A stretch of 50,808 nt of DNA from CAWBJO01 sp963789175 (GCA_963789175.1 CAWBJO010000004.1:1-50808); one strand, 5' to 3'; positions 7,728-19,798 are shown, counted from the stretch's first letter. The notes: a model not told the origin generated them from the letters alone. Program-made: numbers and translations.

Positions 7728-8338
7728 ATGATCGGGAAGCTCAAGGGCCGCATCGACGCCTATGGCGAGGATTGGGTGACGATCGATGTCGGCGGCGTCG
7801 GCTACCACGTGTTCTGCTCGACGCGCACGCTCGCCGCCTTGCCGCCGATCGGCGAGTTCGCCGAGGTCTACACCGAGATGCTGGTGACGCAGGACATGAT
7901 CAGGCTCGTCGGCTTCGCGACGGAGGGTGAACGGGCGTGGTTCAATCTCCTGCAGACGGTGCAGGGAGTGGGCACGCGGGTGGCGCTATCGGTGCTGTCG
8001 ACGCTGTCGACGACCGAGCTCGCCAATGCGATCGCGCTCCAGGACAAGGCGATGATCTCGCGCACTCCCGGCGTCGGCAAGAAGGTCGCCGAGCGCATCG
8101 CCTCCGAGCTCAAGGACAAGGTGCCGGCCTTCGCGACCGTCGATCCGACGCTGGCGCGGCTGCAGGACGAGCGCGAGGGCAGCCGGCCCACGGCGGCCGC
8201 CGACGCGGTGTCGGCGCTGGTCAATCTCGGCTACGGCGCCTCGCAGGCCGGGCTTGCGGTGTCGGCGGCGCTGCGCAAAGCGGGGGATGCCTCGACGACC
8301 GAGCTTCTCATCCGCACCGCCCTCAAAGAGCTCGCCCG

Positions 8339-8342
<4 letters not shown>
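7728..8342 (+). CDS. ruvA: Holliday junction branch migration protein RuvA
   Basis: Tetrameric junction-binding subunit of the RuvAB branch-migration complex. The 204-residue protein has the three family domains: an N-terminal OB fold (MIGKLKGRIDAYGEDWVTID), a middle double helix-hairpin-helix (LLQTVQGVGTRVALSVLS and ISRTPGVGKKVAERIASELK), and after an acidic flexible linker (about 140-155) a C-terminal UBA-like RuvB-binding domain (AADAVSALVNLGYGASQAG). Its stop codon overlaps the ruvB start in an ATGA, indicating coupled translation. Confidence 0.96.
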
Positions 8343-9374
<1,032 letters not shown>

Positions 9375-9382
<8 letters not shown>

Positions 9383-9815
9383 GGCAGGGCCGGAGCTCGG
9401 GGGCCGCCTGGTCGACGGAAGGCATGTCCTCGCCGTCCGCATCTACTATGAAGACACGGATTTTTCCGGCGCGGTCTATCACGCCAACTATCTCAGGTTC
9501 TGCGAGCGCGGACGGTCGGACTGCCTGAGGCTGCTCGGCATCCGCCACCGCGAGCTCAAGGACGGGGCGGAGGGGCTTGCGTTCGTGGTGAGCCGCATGG
9601 ACTGCGAATTCCACCGTCCAGCGCGGATCGACGACGTCGTGGAGGTGGCGACGCGCTTCACCGGGCAGAGCGGGGCGCGGCTCATGCTCGACCAGGAGAT
9701 CACGCGCGACGGCGAGCGCCTGTTCCGCGCGGCGGTCACGGTCGCCGTCGTCGACGGGCAGGGCCGGGCGCGGCGGCTGCCGGCCCCCCTGCTCGCCGCC
9801 ATCCCGAAATCGTGA
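9375..9815 (+). CDS. ybgC: YbgC acyl-CoA thioesterase
   Basis: Hot-dog-fold thioesterase of the 4-hydroxybenzoyl-CoA thioesterase class, encoded next to tol-pal in many Gram-negatives and linked to phospholipid metabolism. The 146-residue protein has the active-site segment YYEDTDFSGAVYHANYL, with the catalytic aspartate at 29 and histidine at 36. The start overlaps ruvB by 8 bases. Although ybgC is the usual first gene of the tol-pal operon, here a 215-base gap with a consensus CtrA box separates it from tolQ, so tolQ may have its own promoter. Confidence 0.93.
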
Positions 9816-9843
9816 CCCTTCCGCGGCGTCGCGGCTCATCCGG

Positions 9844-9858
9844 TTAACACATCCTTAA
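9844..9858. promoter_or_regulatory. CtrA box, full consensus TTAA-N7-TTAA, upstream of tolQ
   Basis: TTAA at 9844-9847, seven bases, TTAA at 9855-9858, in the ybgC-tolQ gap, 172 bases before the tolQ ATG. The match to the CtrA recognition sequence is exact. Because tol-pal acts at the division site late in the cell cycle, control by CtrA is plausible, but this is an inference from the motif. Confidence 0.65.
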
Positions 9859-10030
9859 TTCTATGCTGTTTCCGTGGCAGCAGGTGGGAGGAGCGCGGCC
9901 GCGCCTCCTCCGCGTGGGCTGCCAAGGTGCCGTAGTTTCGACATGTTTGGTCCGTTTTCATCCCCGGCCTTCGCGGGGCCGGGCGGTGCGGCTGGGCCAA
10001 AGGCCGCCGGCGCGACAGGAAGAGGCAGGG

Positions 10031-10741
10031 ATGGAAGTTGAAGTCGCTCAAGGGGTGGCGCAGCAGGCGACCGATTTCGGACTGCTGCACCTCTTCCTGC
10101 AGGCTCACATCGTCGTCAAGATCGTGATGCTGGGGCTCGTTCTCGCATCGGTGTGGTGCTGGGCGATCATCTTCGAGAAGTTCTTCACGATCGGCAGGGC
10201 GGTGAAGTCCACCGACCGCTTCGAGCAGACCTTCTGGTCGGGCCAGTCGCTCGACGAGCTCTACCTGACGCTCGGTCCGCGGCACAGCGTCGGGATGGCG
10301 ACCCTGTTCATGTCCGCCATGCGGGAGTGGAAGCGCAGCCAGGAGAGCGCGGCACGGGCCGGGTTCCAGGGCGTTCAGAAGCGCATCGAGAAGGTCATGG
10401 ACGTCCAGCTGCAGAAGGAGATCGCGCGGCTCGAGTCGCGCCTCCTGTTCCTCGCCACCATCGGCTCGGCGGGGCCGTTCATCGGGCTGTTCGGGACGGT
10501 ATGGGGCATCATGAATTCCTTCCGCGCCATCGCGGTCTCGAAGAACACCAACCTCGCGGTCGTCGCCCCGGGGCTGGCGGAGGCGCTGTTCGCCACGGCG
10601 CTCGGCTTGCTCGCCGCCATACCGGCGACAATTTTCTACAACAAGTTCGCCAACGACATCGCTCGGGTCGGGGCGCGCCTGGAGAATTTCGCCCAGGAAT
10701 TTTCGGCAATCATCTCACGCCAGCTCGACGAGCGGGGCTGA
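10031..10741 (+). CDS. tolQ: TolQ, Tol-Pal energising membrane protein
   Basis: Inner-membrane channel subunit that, with TolR, converts proton-motive force into movement of TolA. The 236-residue protein has the MotA/TolQ/ExbB layout: one membrane helix near residues 22-48 (AHIVVKIVMLGLVLASVW), a cytoplasmic loop, and two C-terminal helices. The conserved signature FLATIGSAGPFIGLFGTVWG is followed by APGLAEALFATALGLLAAIP. The start at 10031 follows AGAGGCAGGG. TolR follows after 12 bases. Confidence 0.96.
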   Translation: MEVEVAQGVAQQATDFGLLHLFLQAHIVVKIVMLGLVLASVWCWAIIFEKFFTIGRAVKSTDRFEQTFWSGQSLDELYLTLGPRHSVGMATLFMSAMREWKRSQESAARAGFQGVQKRIEKVMDVQLQKEIARLESRLLFLATIGSAGPFIGLFGTVWGIMNSFRAIAVSKNTNLAVVAPGLAEALFATALGLLAAIPATIFYNKFANDIARVGARLENFAQEFSAIISRQLDERG

Positions 10742-10753
10742 CAAGGGAACACG

Positions 10754-11215
10754 ATGGCATCGGCAATCGGAGGAGCCAAGAGCGCGGGCGGCCGGGGCGG
10801 AAGACGGTCCTACAGGGCACTCAACTCGGAGATCAACGTCACGCCGTTCGTGGACGTGATGCTCGTGCTGCTCATCGTCTTCATGGTGGCGGCGCCGCTC
10901 CTGACCGTCGGCGTGCCCGTCGACCTGCCGGAGACGCGCGCCAAGCCGATGCAGGGCGACACGGAACCCATCACCGTGTCGGTCCAGCCGGACGGCAAGA
11001 TCTTCCTCCAGGAGACGGAGATCGAGATCGACGCGCTGGTGCCGAAGCTCGAAGCCATCGCCCAGAACGGCTATGAGGAACGGATCTTCGTGCGCGGCGA
11101 CAAGAACGTCGACTACGGCCGCGTCATGTCGGTCATGGGAGCCCTGAACGCGGCGGGATTCCGCAAGATCGGCCTCGTGACCGGCGCCGACCAGACACCA
11201 CTCGAAACGAACTGA
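10754..11215 (+). CDS. tolR: TolR, Tol-Pal membrane protein
   Basis: Single-pass inner-membrane partner of TolQ in the Tol motor. The 153-residue protein has a short basic N-terminus, the membrane segment INVTPFVDVMLVLLIVFMVA at about 27-46 with the proton-relay aspartate 34, and a periplasmic ExbD/TolR domain (LPETRAKPMQGDTEPITVSV). It lies between tolQ (12 bases) and tolA (2 bases) in the same operon. Confidence 0.95.
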   Translation: MASAIGGAKSAGGRGGRRSYRALNSEINVTPFVDVMLVLLIVFMVAAPLLTVGVPVDLPETRAKPMQGDTEPITVSVQPDGKIFLQETEIEIDALVPKLEAIAQNGYEERIFVRGDKNVDYGRVMSVMGALNAAGFRKIGLVTGADQTPLETN

Positions 11216-11217
11216 GA

Positions 11218-12111
11218 ATGCGCTACAGCCTCGCCATCTCGCTCGCCGTACATGCCGCAATCCTGCTTGCGGCGGTGATCGTGCTGCCGTCGCCCGACCT
11301 CTTCAAAGTCGAGGAGATGGATACGATCCCGGTCGACATCGTGTCTATCGAGGAAGTGTCCAAGCGGCAGGCGACGGTCAAGGCACCGCAGGAGAAGCCG
11401 GCCGAGAAGCCGGCGCCGCCGAAGCCCGTCGCGCAGGAGACCAAGCCCGAGCCGAAGATCGCCGACGAGATCAAGCTCGCGGCACGCGAGCCGGAGGCGG
11501 CCGAGCCGCCGCCGCCCGAGCCGGAGGCGAAAGAGCCCAAGCTCGAGGCGCTCGAAGAGCTCATCAAGAAGACCGAGGACGTCAAGCCCAAGGAGGCGCC
11601 GAAGAAGGCGGAGGCGCCGGCCAAGCCGAAGCCCAAGCCCAAGCCCGAGAAGCCGAAGAAGAAGCTCGAGCCGCTCGACATCGACAAGGTCGCGGCCCTT
11701 CTCAACAAGATCGACGACGAGCGGGCCGCGCCGCCGAAGGAGCAGCAAGAGGTCGGGACGCCGCTCGAAGGCGCCTTCGACCTCGCCTCGGGCAGCGACG
11801 ACCGCATCTCGGCGAACGAGATCGACTGGCTGCGGCGCAAGATCGAGGAATGCTGGAATCCGCCGGTCGGAGTGCAGGAGGCGCAGAACCTCGTCGTGCA
11901 GATCCAGATCGAGCTCGACCAGGGCGGCAACGTGCTCGGCACGCCGCAGATCGCCAACAGCTCGCCGCATCCGCTGTTCGACGTGGCGGCCAACTCGGCG
12001 GTCAGGGCCGTCATGCGCTGCCAGCCCTATGACCGCCTGCCGCCCGAGAAGTACCAGGCGTGGAAAAGCATCATCCTGAATTTCGATCCCCGCCAGATGT
12101 TCAGCGGCTAG
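11218..12111 (+). CDS. tolA: TolA, trans-periplasmic protein of Tol-Pal
   Basis: Links the inner-membrane TolQR motor to Pal and TolB across the periplasm. The 297-residue protein shows the expected three parts: an N-terminal membrane anchor (LAISLAVHAAILLAAVIVLP, about 4-23), a long linker rich in lysine, glutamate, proline and alanine (about 40-165), and a C-terminal TonB-like domain (EIDWLRRKIEECWNPPVGVQ onward). The linker here is Pro/Lys/Glu-rich rather than the long Ala/Lys helix of E. coli TolA, and the protein is shorter (E. coli about 420). It starts 2 bases after the tolR stop. Confidence 0.92.
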   Translation: MRYSLAISLAVHAAILLAAVIVLPSPDLFKVEEMDTIPVDIVSIEEVSKRQATVKAPQEKPAEKPAPPKPVAQETKPEPKIADEIKLAAREPEAAEPPPPEPEAKEPKLEALEELIKKTEDVKPKEAPKKAEAPAKPKPKPKPEKPKKKLEPLDIDKVAALLNKIDDERAAPPKEQQEVGTPLEGAFDLASGSDDRISANEIDWLRRKIEECWNPPVGVQEAQNLVVQIQIELDQGGNVLGTPQIANSSPHPLFDVAANSAVRAVMRCQPYDRLPPEKYQAWKSIILNFDPRQMFSG

Positions 12112-12149
12112 CCGCCGGCGTCGGAACGGCAACAGAGGCAGACCTACGA

Positions 12150-13484
12150 ATGATCCTTGGCGTGAAGACCGTTCTCACCTTCGTCGTCGCCGCGGCGGCG
12201 ATCCTCGCCGGGCCGCTCGCACCGGCGCCCGTCGGCGCGGCCCTCCAGGTCGACATCACCGGCGGCCAGGTCGAACCGATGCCGATCGCGCTGCCGGCGT
12301 TCCTCGGCGACAGTCCCGAGACGGCGCAGCTCGGCCAGGACATCGCCGCCGTGCTCGCCAGCAATCTCGAAGGCTCGGGCCTGTTCCGGCCGCTGCCGCC
12401 GCAATCGTTCATCGAGCAGATCAGCGACTTCTCGCGCGAGCCGCGGTTCGGCGACTGGCGGACGATCCAGGCGCAGGGGCTGGTGACCGGGCAGGTGCTC
12501 CTGCAGTCGGACGGAAGGCTGAGGGCGGAGTTCCGCCTGTGGGACGTGTTCGCCCAGCAGCAGATCCTCGGCCTGCAGTTCGTCGCGACGCAGAAAAGCT
12601 GGCGGCGGATCGCCCACAAGATCTCGGATGCGGTCTACAAGGCGCTGACGGGCGAGGACGGCTATTTCGATTCCCGCGTCGTTTTCGTCGACGAGTCGGG
12701 TCCGAAGGACCGGAGGGTCAAGCGGCTCGCCATCATGGACCAGGACGGCGAGAACGTGCGCATGCTGACCAACGGGGAGGACCTGGTGGTGACGCCGCGC
12801 TTCTCGCCCGGGTCCCAGGACATCACCTACATGTCGTTCGCCGGCGATACGCCGCGCGTCTATCTCTACAACATCGAGACGCGGCAGCGCGAAATCGTCG
12901 GCGTCTTCCCCAACATGACCTTCGCGCCGCGCTTCTCGCCGGACGGCCAGCGCGTCATCCTCAGCCTTGAATCGACCGGCAACTCCAACATCTTCGTCCT
13001 CGACCTGCAGACGCGGACGACACGGCAGCTCACCAACACGGCGGCGATCGACACCGCGCCGTGCTATTCGCCCGACGCCGGACAGGTGGTCTTCGAGTCG
13101 GATCGCGGCGGATCGCAGCAGATCTACGTGATGCAGGCGGACGGGTCGAACCAGCAGCGAATCAGCCGCGGCCAGGGGCGCTACTCGACGCCGGTATGGT
13201 CGCCGCGCGGCGACTACATCGCCTTCACCAAGCTCGTGAACGGGAATTTCTCGATCGGCGTCATGCGGCCAGACGGATCCGGTGAGAGAATATTAACCGA
13301 AGGTTTCCACAATGAAGGACCGACCTGGGCGCCAAACGGCCGGGTGCTGATGTTTTTCCGGGACTCCCCGGGGGAAAGTGGCGGTCCGAGACTGTTTTCC
13401 GTGGATTTGACAGGCCGTAACGAAAGGCAGATCAATACGCCGGGATTCGCGTCCGATCCGGCCTGGTCGCCGCTTCTGAAGTGA
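12150..13484 (+). CDS. tolB: TolB, periplasmic beta-propeller
   Basis: Soluble periplasmic protein that binds Pal and TolA and controls Pal release at the septum. The 444-residue precursor starts with a signal peptide (MILGVKTVLTFVVAAAAILA, cut after about GAA near residue 32), then the TolB N-terminal domain (residues 33-165) and a six-bladed propeller with repeated blade motifs such as TPRFSPGSQDITYMSF, APRFSPDGQRVILSL and TPVWSPRGDYIAFTK. The ATG at 12150 gives the clean signal peptide. It lies 38 bases after tolA. Confidence 0.96.
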   Translation: MILGVKTVLTFVVAAAAILAGPLAPAPVGAALQVDITGGQVEPMPIALPAFLGDSPETAQLGQDIAAVLASNLEGSGLFRPLPPQSFIEQISDFSREPRFGDWRTIQAQGLVTGQVLLQSDGRLRAEFRLWDVFAQQQILGLQFVATQKSWRRIAHKISDAVYKALTGEDGYFDSRVVFVDESGPKDRRVKRLAIMDQDGENVRMLTNGEDLVVTPRFSPGSQDITYMSFAGDTPRVYLYNIETRQREIVGVFPNMTFAPRFSPDGQRVILSLESTGNSNIFVLDLQTRTTRQLTNTAAIDTAPCYSPDAGQVVFESDRGGSQQIYVMQADGSNQQRISRGQGRYSTPVWSPRGDYIAFTKLVNGNFSIGVMRPDGSGERILTEGFHNEGPTWAPNGRVLMFFRDSPGESGGPRLFSVDLTGRNERQINTPGFASDPAWSPLLK

Positions 13485-13516
13485 AGGAAAGACCAGGGCC
13501 AGATCGTGGAACCGAT

Positions 13517-13546
13517 GGGCGGGCCGCAATGCCCCCGCCCGGTTTT
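13517..13546 (+). terminator. Possible terminator or attenuator between tolB and pal
   Basis: GGGCGGG at 13517-13523 can pair with CCCGCCC at 13534-13540, followed by a short T-run at 13543-13546. It could thin out read-through so that pal, needed in large amounts, is set separately from tolQRAB. The T-run is short, so strength is uncertain. Confidence 0.45.
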
Positions 13547-13633
13547 GGTGGCGATGTGCGGCCGAATCAGGCTTTGAAGCAGACTCATCGCAGCGGTTGA
13601 GCGTCAGCGCGACAATTTCAAGGAGTGGGACGA

Positions 13634-14125
13634 ATGTTACAATTTCTAGCCAGTTTCAGAACCGCGGCGCTGTGCCTGGTGGTGCTCGCCGTCGTCGGCT
13701 GCTCGAAGAAGAACCGCCCGTCGCTCGAGGCAGGAGCGGGAGCGGCGGTGCCGGGATCGGTCGCCGAGTTCCAGACGGTGGTCGGGGACCGCATCTACTT
13801 CCTGGTCGATCAGACCTCGCTCACGCCGGAGGCCCAGGCGACGCTTGCCAAGCAGGCCGATTGGCTAAAGCAATACTCCAACGTCACGATCCAAATCGAA
13901 GGGCATGCGGACGAGCGGGGCACGCGCGAATACAACATCGCGCTGTCGGCCCGGCGCGCCACCGTGACGCGGGAGTTCATGGCCGCCCAGGGGATCGAGC
14001 CCAACCGGGTGACGACCATCTCCTTCGGCAAGGAGCGGCCGGTCGCCCTGTGCGACGCCGAGTCGTGCTGGTCGCAGAACCGGCGGGCCGTCACCGTCGT
14101 CACCGGCGGTGCCGTCAGCCAGTAA
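13634..14125 (+). CDS. pal: Pal, peptidoglycan-associated lipoprotein
   Basis: Outer-membrane lipoprotein that binds peptidoglycan and, with Tol, pulls the outer membrane inward at division. The 163-residue precursor has a lipoprotein signal ending LAVVGC, with the lipidated cysteine at 23. The OmpA-like domain follows, carrying YFLVDQTSLTPEAQATL, IQIEGHADERGTREYNIALS and SFGKERPVAL, including the meso-DAP-binding Asp and Arg of the family. ATG 13634 has AGGAG at 13620-13624; a GTG at 13625 is in frame but overlaps that element. Confidence 0.96.
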   Translation: MLQFLASFRTAALCLVVLAVVGCSKKNRPSLEAGAGAAVPGSVAEFQTVVGDRIYFLVDQTSLTPEAQATLAKQADWLKQYSNVTIQIEGHADERGTREYNIALSARRATVTREFMAAQGIEPNRVTTISFGKERPVALCDAESCWSQNRRAVTVVTGGAVSQ

Positions 14126-14207
14126 AAGCTCAGTATCGGCAGAACCTTAGGCGGGGCCGCGGAACCGGTCCAGGAGCCCTATTTTCACCGCCTTTGCGGA
14201 TCAGGTT

Positions 14208-14228
14208 CGCCGCCGGTGGACGGCGGCG
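14208..14228 (+). terminator. Weak GC-rich hairpin after pal
   Basis: CGCCGCC at 14208-14214 pairs with GGCGGCG at 14222-14228 around a 7-base loop, followed only by CTTTCC. It lies in the 195-base pal-cpoB gap. It may be a weak terminator or just a GC-rich hairpin; I see nothing else in this gap. Confidence 0.25.
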
Positions 14229-14320
14229 GCCTTTCCGGTCCGGCTAAGCCCGATGGGCCTGCGCACGGACGTTCCAGGCGTCGATTGGCTCCGCCGCGCA
14301 AATTCGGATAATCTGGTGCG

Positions 14321-15295
14321 ATGATGTTCAAACGACTTCCCATTGCGGCTTTCCTTTTGGCGGCCGGCCTCGGCCTCGCGGCGCTTCCGGCCGGCAGTTC
14401 GGCACAGGACAAGACGGTCGCGCTCCGGCTCTCCAACATGGAAGAGCAGATGCGCCAGCTCTACGGCCAGATCGAGGAGCTGAGCCTGCAGGTCCAGCAG
14501 CTCAACCAGGAACTCGTGCGGCTCCGGAAATCGGCAGCCGCGGGCGGCAATGCCGATGGCGGGACGGACCAGCCGATCAACCAGGCGCCGCAGGTGGCCG
14601 CCCAGGACGGCGTCGAGGTCATCGCCCCCGACCCGCTTGAAAGCGAAGGCTATGCGACGAGCGTCGAGAGCATCCAGCCCGACACCCCGGACGACGACCT
14701 CCAGGCCTACCAGATGGGCGAGCTCGACCAGCCGGCCGCCCCGGATGCCATCGGCGGCGGAGGGATCGTCGAAACGGCCCCCGGACCGAAGCCGCTCGGC
14801 TACCTGCCGGGAAGCGGCATGAACGCTGCCCCGATTCCCAATTCAGGAACGGCGGACACCTACACGCCGAACGAGGTCGAGACGGCGTCGCTCGATCCGG
14901 CCACCCTGGCGAACGCACCTCCCGAGAAGCTCTACGAAAAATCCTACGAGAGCCTGCTCAGGCGGCGCTACGGCGAAGCCGAGGCCGGCTTCCGCACGTT
15001 CATCGAGCGATACAGGGACCACGAGCTCGCCGGCAACGCGGAATTCTGGCTCGGCGAGACCTACTACGTGCAGTCGGACTACAAGAGGGCTGCGCAGGCC
15101 TTCCTGACCGGCTACCAGTCGCATCCGGCGAACCGCAAGGCGCCCGACAGCCTTCTCAAGCTCGGCATGTCGCTCAAGCAGCTCGGGCAGAAGGACCAGG
15201 CCTGCGCCGCCTTCGCCACGGTCGGCCAGAAATTCCCGAAGGCGACCGAAACCCTGAAGAGGGCTCAGAATGAGTCCACGAAGGCCGGTTGCTGA
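14321..15295 (+). CDS. cpoB: CpoB (YbgF), Tol-Pal system coordinator
   Basis: Periplasmic protein that coordinates Tol-driven outer-membrane constriction with septal peptidoglycan synthesis. The 324-residue precursor has a signal peptide (FLLAAGLGLAALPAGSSAQ, cut near 29), an N-terminal trimerising coiled coil (LRLSNMEEQMRQLYGQIEEL, about 34-72), a long acidic, proline-rich linker (about 73-205), and C-terminal TPR repeats (LYEKSYESLLRRRYGEAEAG onward). The linker is longer than in E. coli YbgF (about 260 residues total). The last 26 bases overlap the tilS start. Confidence 0.92.
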   Translation: MMFKRLPIAAFLLAAGLGLAALPAGSSAQDKTVALRLSNMEEQMRQLYGQIEELSLQVQQLNQELVRLRKSAAAGGNADGGTDQPINQAPQVAAQDGVEVIAPDPLESEGYATSVESIQPDTPDDDLQAYQMGELDQPAAPDAIGGGGIVETAPGPKPLGYLPGSGMNAAPIPNSGTADTYTPNEVETASLDPATLANAPPEKLYEKSYESLLRRRYGEAEAGFRTFIERYRDHELAGNAEFWLGETYYVQSDYKRAAQAFLTGYQSHPANRKAPDSLLKLGMSLKQLGQKDQACAAFATVGQKFPKATETLKRAQNESTKAGC

Positions 15296-16619
15296 CCGGA
15301 AGCCCGAAGCGTTCACGACCGAGGACGCACGCCGGCTCCTGCAGCCGCTCACCCGTTTTCGCCATGTCGGGATCGCCGTCTCGGGCGGGTCGGATTCGGT
15401 CGGGCTCATGCTCCTCGCGGCGCGGGCGGGACTCGCTACCCGCTCCACGGTGCTCACCGTCAATCACGGCCTGAGAGCCCAGTCCGCAGAGGAGGCGGCG
15501 CGCGTCGCCGCCTGGGCACGGGACCTCGGCTTCCGGGCCGCGATCCTGCGGTGGGAAGACCCGAAGCCGCGAACCGGCGTGCAGGAGCACGCCCGCGCGG
15601 CGCGCTACCGGCTGATGGCGGAGTGGTGCGCGCGCCACGGGTCGGAAGCTGTGGCCACCGCCCACACGCTCGACGACCAGGCGGAGACGCTGCTCATGCG
15701 GCTCGCCCGGGGATCGGGCGTGGACGGGCTCAGCGCCATGCCCGCCATGACCATGCGACACGGCATCCGCATCCTGCGCCCGCTCCTCGGCATCGAGCGT
15801 CGCCGGCTGGCGCGGCTCGTGGCCGGGGAGAGCCATGCCTTCATTTCGGATCCGAGCAACGAGAACCCGGCGTTCGAGCGGGTGCGCATCCGAAAGGCCG
15901 GGGCGGCGCTCGGTGAGCTGGGCCTGAGGCCGCCTGCGCTTGCGCTCGCGGCGCGGCGTTTGCAGCGGGCCCGGACGGCGCTCGAGTCCGCAACCGACAA
16001 GCTCCAGGCGACGACCGTGACCGTTGCGCCCGAGATGTATGCGACCGTCGATGCGGCAGCCTTCGGCCAGGCGCCGGAGGAGCTCCGCATCCGCCTGCTC
16101 AGCCGGCTTCTCGCGGCGATGGGCGGGACCAGCGAAGCGCCCGACCTTGCGCAGGTCGAGCGGGCGGCTCAGTGGCTCGCCGAGGACGAAGGGCGGGCGC
16201 GCACGCTCGGCGGCTGCCGCATCCACCGCCGATCGACAGTCTTCCTGGTTGGACGGGAAGGCGGGCGCATGGGCGATGACACGATGCCCATTGCGGCCGG
16301 CGAGACGGTGCTCTTCGACGGGCGGTTCCTGGTCCATGTGAAGCGGGGGCCGGCCGGCGGGCTCACGGTCGGGCGGCTTGGCAAGGAAAGGGGCAGGGGA
16401 ATCGCGCGGCCGCCGGCGCTGCCGGCCTTCGTCTTCGAAACGCTGCCGGCCCTCTTTCACGGCGGGGCAGTCGCGGCGGTCCCGCAGCTCGGCTATGGGC
16501 GGGAGGGGCCAGAAGCCGCAGTTTTGGCCGAAGTCACGCCATCCATCGCCTCAGCGTCAGAATTTCTTTACAATTCAGCCAACTTGGCAACGGACCGCCC
16601 GCTACTTATGTTACATTAA
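15270..16619 (+). CDS. tilS: tRNA(Ile)-lysidine synthetase TilS
   Basis: Modifies the wobble C of the CAU-anticodon tRNA-Ile to lysidine using ATP and lysine. The 449-residue protein has the N-type ATP pyrophosphatase P-loop AVSGGSDSVGLMLLA at about 36-50, then TVNHGLRAQSAEEAARVAAW and the tRNA-contact segment ATAHTLDDQAETLLMRLARG, all diagnostic. The C-terminal third is more variable. It starts inside the 3' end of cpoB (26-base overlap) and lies upstream of ftsH, a frequent alphaproteobacterial order. Confidence 0.94.
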   Translation: MSPRRPVADRKPEAFTTEDARRLLQPLTRFRHVGIAVSGGSDSVGLMLLAARAGLATRSTVLTVNHGLRAQSAEEAARVAAWARDLGFRAAILRWEDPKPRTGVQEHARAARYRLMAEWCARHGSEAVATAHTLDDQAETLLMRLARGSGVDGLSAMPAMTMRHGIRILRPLLGIERRRLARLVAGESHAFISDPSNENPAFERVRIRKAGAALGELGLRPPALALAARRLQRARTALESATDKLQATTVTVAPEMYATVDAAAFGQAPEELRIRLLSRLLAAMGGTSEAPDLAQVERAAQWLAEDEGRARTLGGCRIHRRSTVFLVGREGGRMGDDTMPIAAGETVLFDGRFLVHVKRGPAGGLTVGRLGKERGRGIARPPALPAFVFETLPALFHGGAVAAVPQLGYGREGPEAAVLAEVTPSIASASEFLYNSANLATDRPLLMLH

Positions 16620-16695
16620 CTAAAGCCGGGGTGGGGTTCAGCACCACGTCGCCTTGAGCTTCCGCCAACGCCGCCCCAAGAGAGGCACACGCACA

Positions 16696-18627
<1,932 letters not shown>

Positions 18628-18658
18628 CGCACCGGCCGCCATCGCCCGCCGGTCGACC

Positions 18659-19726
18659 ATGACCACGACCTACATCCGGCCCACCGGCCTGCTGTGGGGG
18701 CGCGATGCCCGCATCGCCGTCGCCGACGACCGGGGCGGGTGGCTCGCCGGGGGCAGCGGCGCCTTCACCTCTGCCGAACTCATCCGACGCGACGGCCGGC
18801 AGGTGGATCGGCGTCATCTCAATTACGCGGAGCTTGCCCGATCGACCGATGCGGCAGTACGCGACCGTCTCAAGGCGCTCGAAGCGCCGCGAGCCGCGGC
18901 TGCGGGACTTTCCATGAGCGCGCCCCGGGTCATGGGGATCATCAACGTGACGCCGGACAGCTTCTCGGACGGCGGCGACACGCCCGACACGCCGTCGGCG
19001 GTGGCGCATGGCCGCCGGCTGGCGGAGGAGGGCGCGGCCATCCTCGACGTCGGCGGCGAGTCGACGCGTCCGGGCTCGGAGGGCGTGGCCGAAGACGCCG
19101 AGCGGTCGCGGGTGATCCCGGTGATCGAAGCCCTGAGCCGTCTCGGCCACACGGTCTCCATCGACACCCGCAAGGCAGCCGTCATGGATGCCGCGTCGGC
19201 CGCCGGGGCGGTCATGATCAACGACGTGTCGGCGCTCAGCTTCGAGGCGGGGAGCCGCGCCACGGCGGCGCGCCTGCAGCGGCCGACGATCCTGATGCAT
19301 GCACGGGGCGATCCGAAGACGATGCAGGTCAATCCCACTTATGACGACGTGGTGCTCGACGTGTTCGACTTCCTCGCCGACGCAATCGAGAGGGCGGTCG
19401 CGGCGGGGCTTCCGCGCTCGCTGCTGCTCGCCGATCCCGGCATCGGGTTCGGCAAGACCTTCCGGCACAATCTCGAGATCCTCGCGTCTCTCGCCGTCTT
19501 TCACGGGCTCGGCGTGCCGATCGTCGTCGGTGCGTCGCGCAAGGCGTTCATCGGCGCGATCTCGGGCGTCAAAACGGCCAAGGACAGGCTGCCGGGATCG
19601 CTCGCGGCGGCCGTCTTGGCGGCCGCGCAGGGGGCACAAATCTTGCGTGTTCACGACGTTCGTGAAACCCTCGAAGCCCTGAATGTCTGGCGGGCTACCG
19701 TGGACCCGGAGAATTCAGGGGTTTGA
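18659..19726 (+). CDS. folP: Dihydropteroate synthase FolP with N-terminal extension
   Basis: Condenses p-aminobenzoate with dihydropterin pyrophosphate in folate synthesis; the target of sulfonamides. The canonical TIM-barrel begins at about residue 90 with VMGIINVTPDSFSDGG and continues with ILDVGGESTRPGSEG, VSIDTRKAAVMDAA, MINDVSAL and PIVVGASRKAFIG. The first 88 residues are an extension not found in E. coli FolP (about 280 residues), though long forms occur in Alphaproteobacteria. An internal start near residue 86 (MSAPRVMG) would give the short form. It lies 31 bases after ftsH and 72 before glmM. Confidence 0.94.
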   Translation: MTTTYIRPTGLLWGRDARIAVADDRGGWLAGGSGAFTSAELIRRDGRQVDRRHLNYAELARSTDAAVRDRLKALEAPRAAAAGLSMSAPRVMGIINVTPDSFSDGGDTPDTPSAVAHGRRLAEEGAAILDVGGESTRPGSEGVAEDAERSRVIPVIEALSRLGHTVSIDTRKAAVMDAASAAGAVMINDVSALSFEAGSRATAARLQRPTILMHARGDPKTMQVNPTYDDVVLDVFDFLADAIERAVAAGLPRSLLLADPGIGFGKTFRHNLEILASLAVFHGLGVPIVVGASRKAFIGAISGVKTAKDRLPGSLAAAVLAAAQGAQILRVHDVRETLEALNVWRATVDPENSGV

Positions 19727-19798
19727 AGGTGATCGAGGGCATCGGATAGAGTCCCGGACAGGGACGGCGGCAGATAGGTTAATGCGGACAGACGGAAG

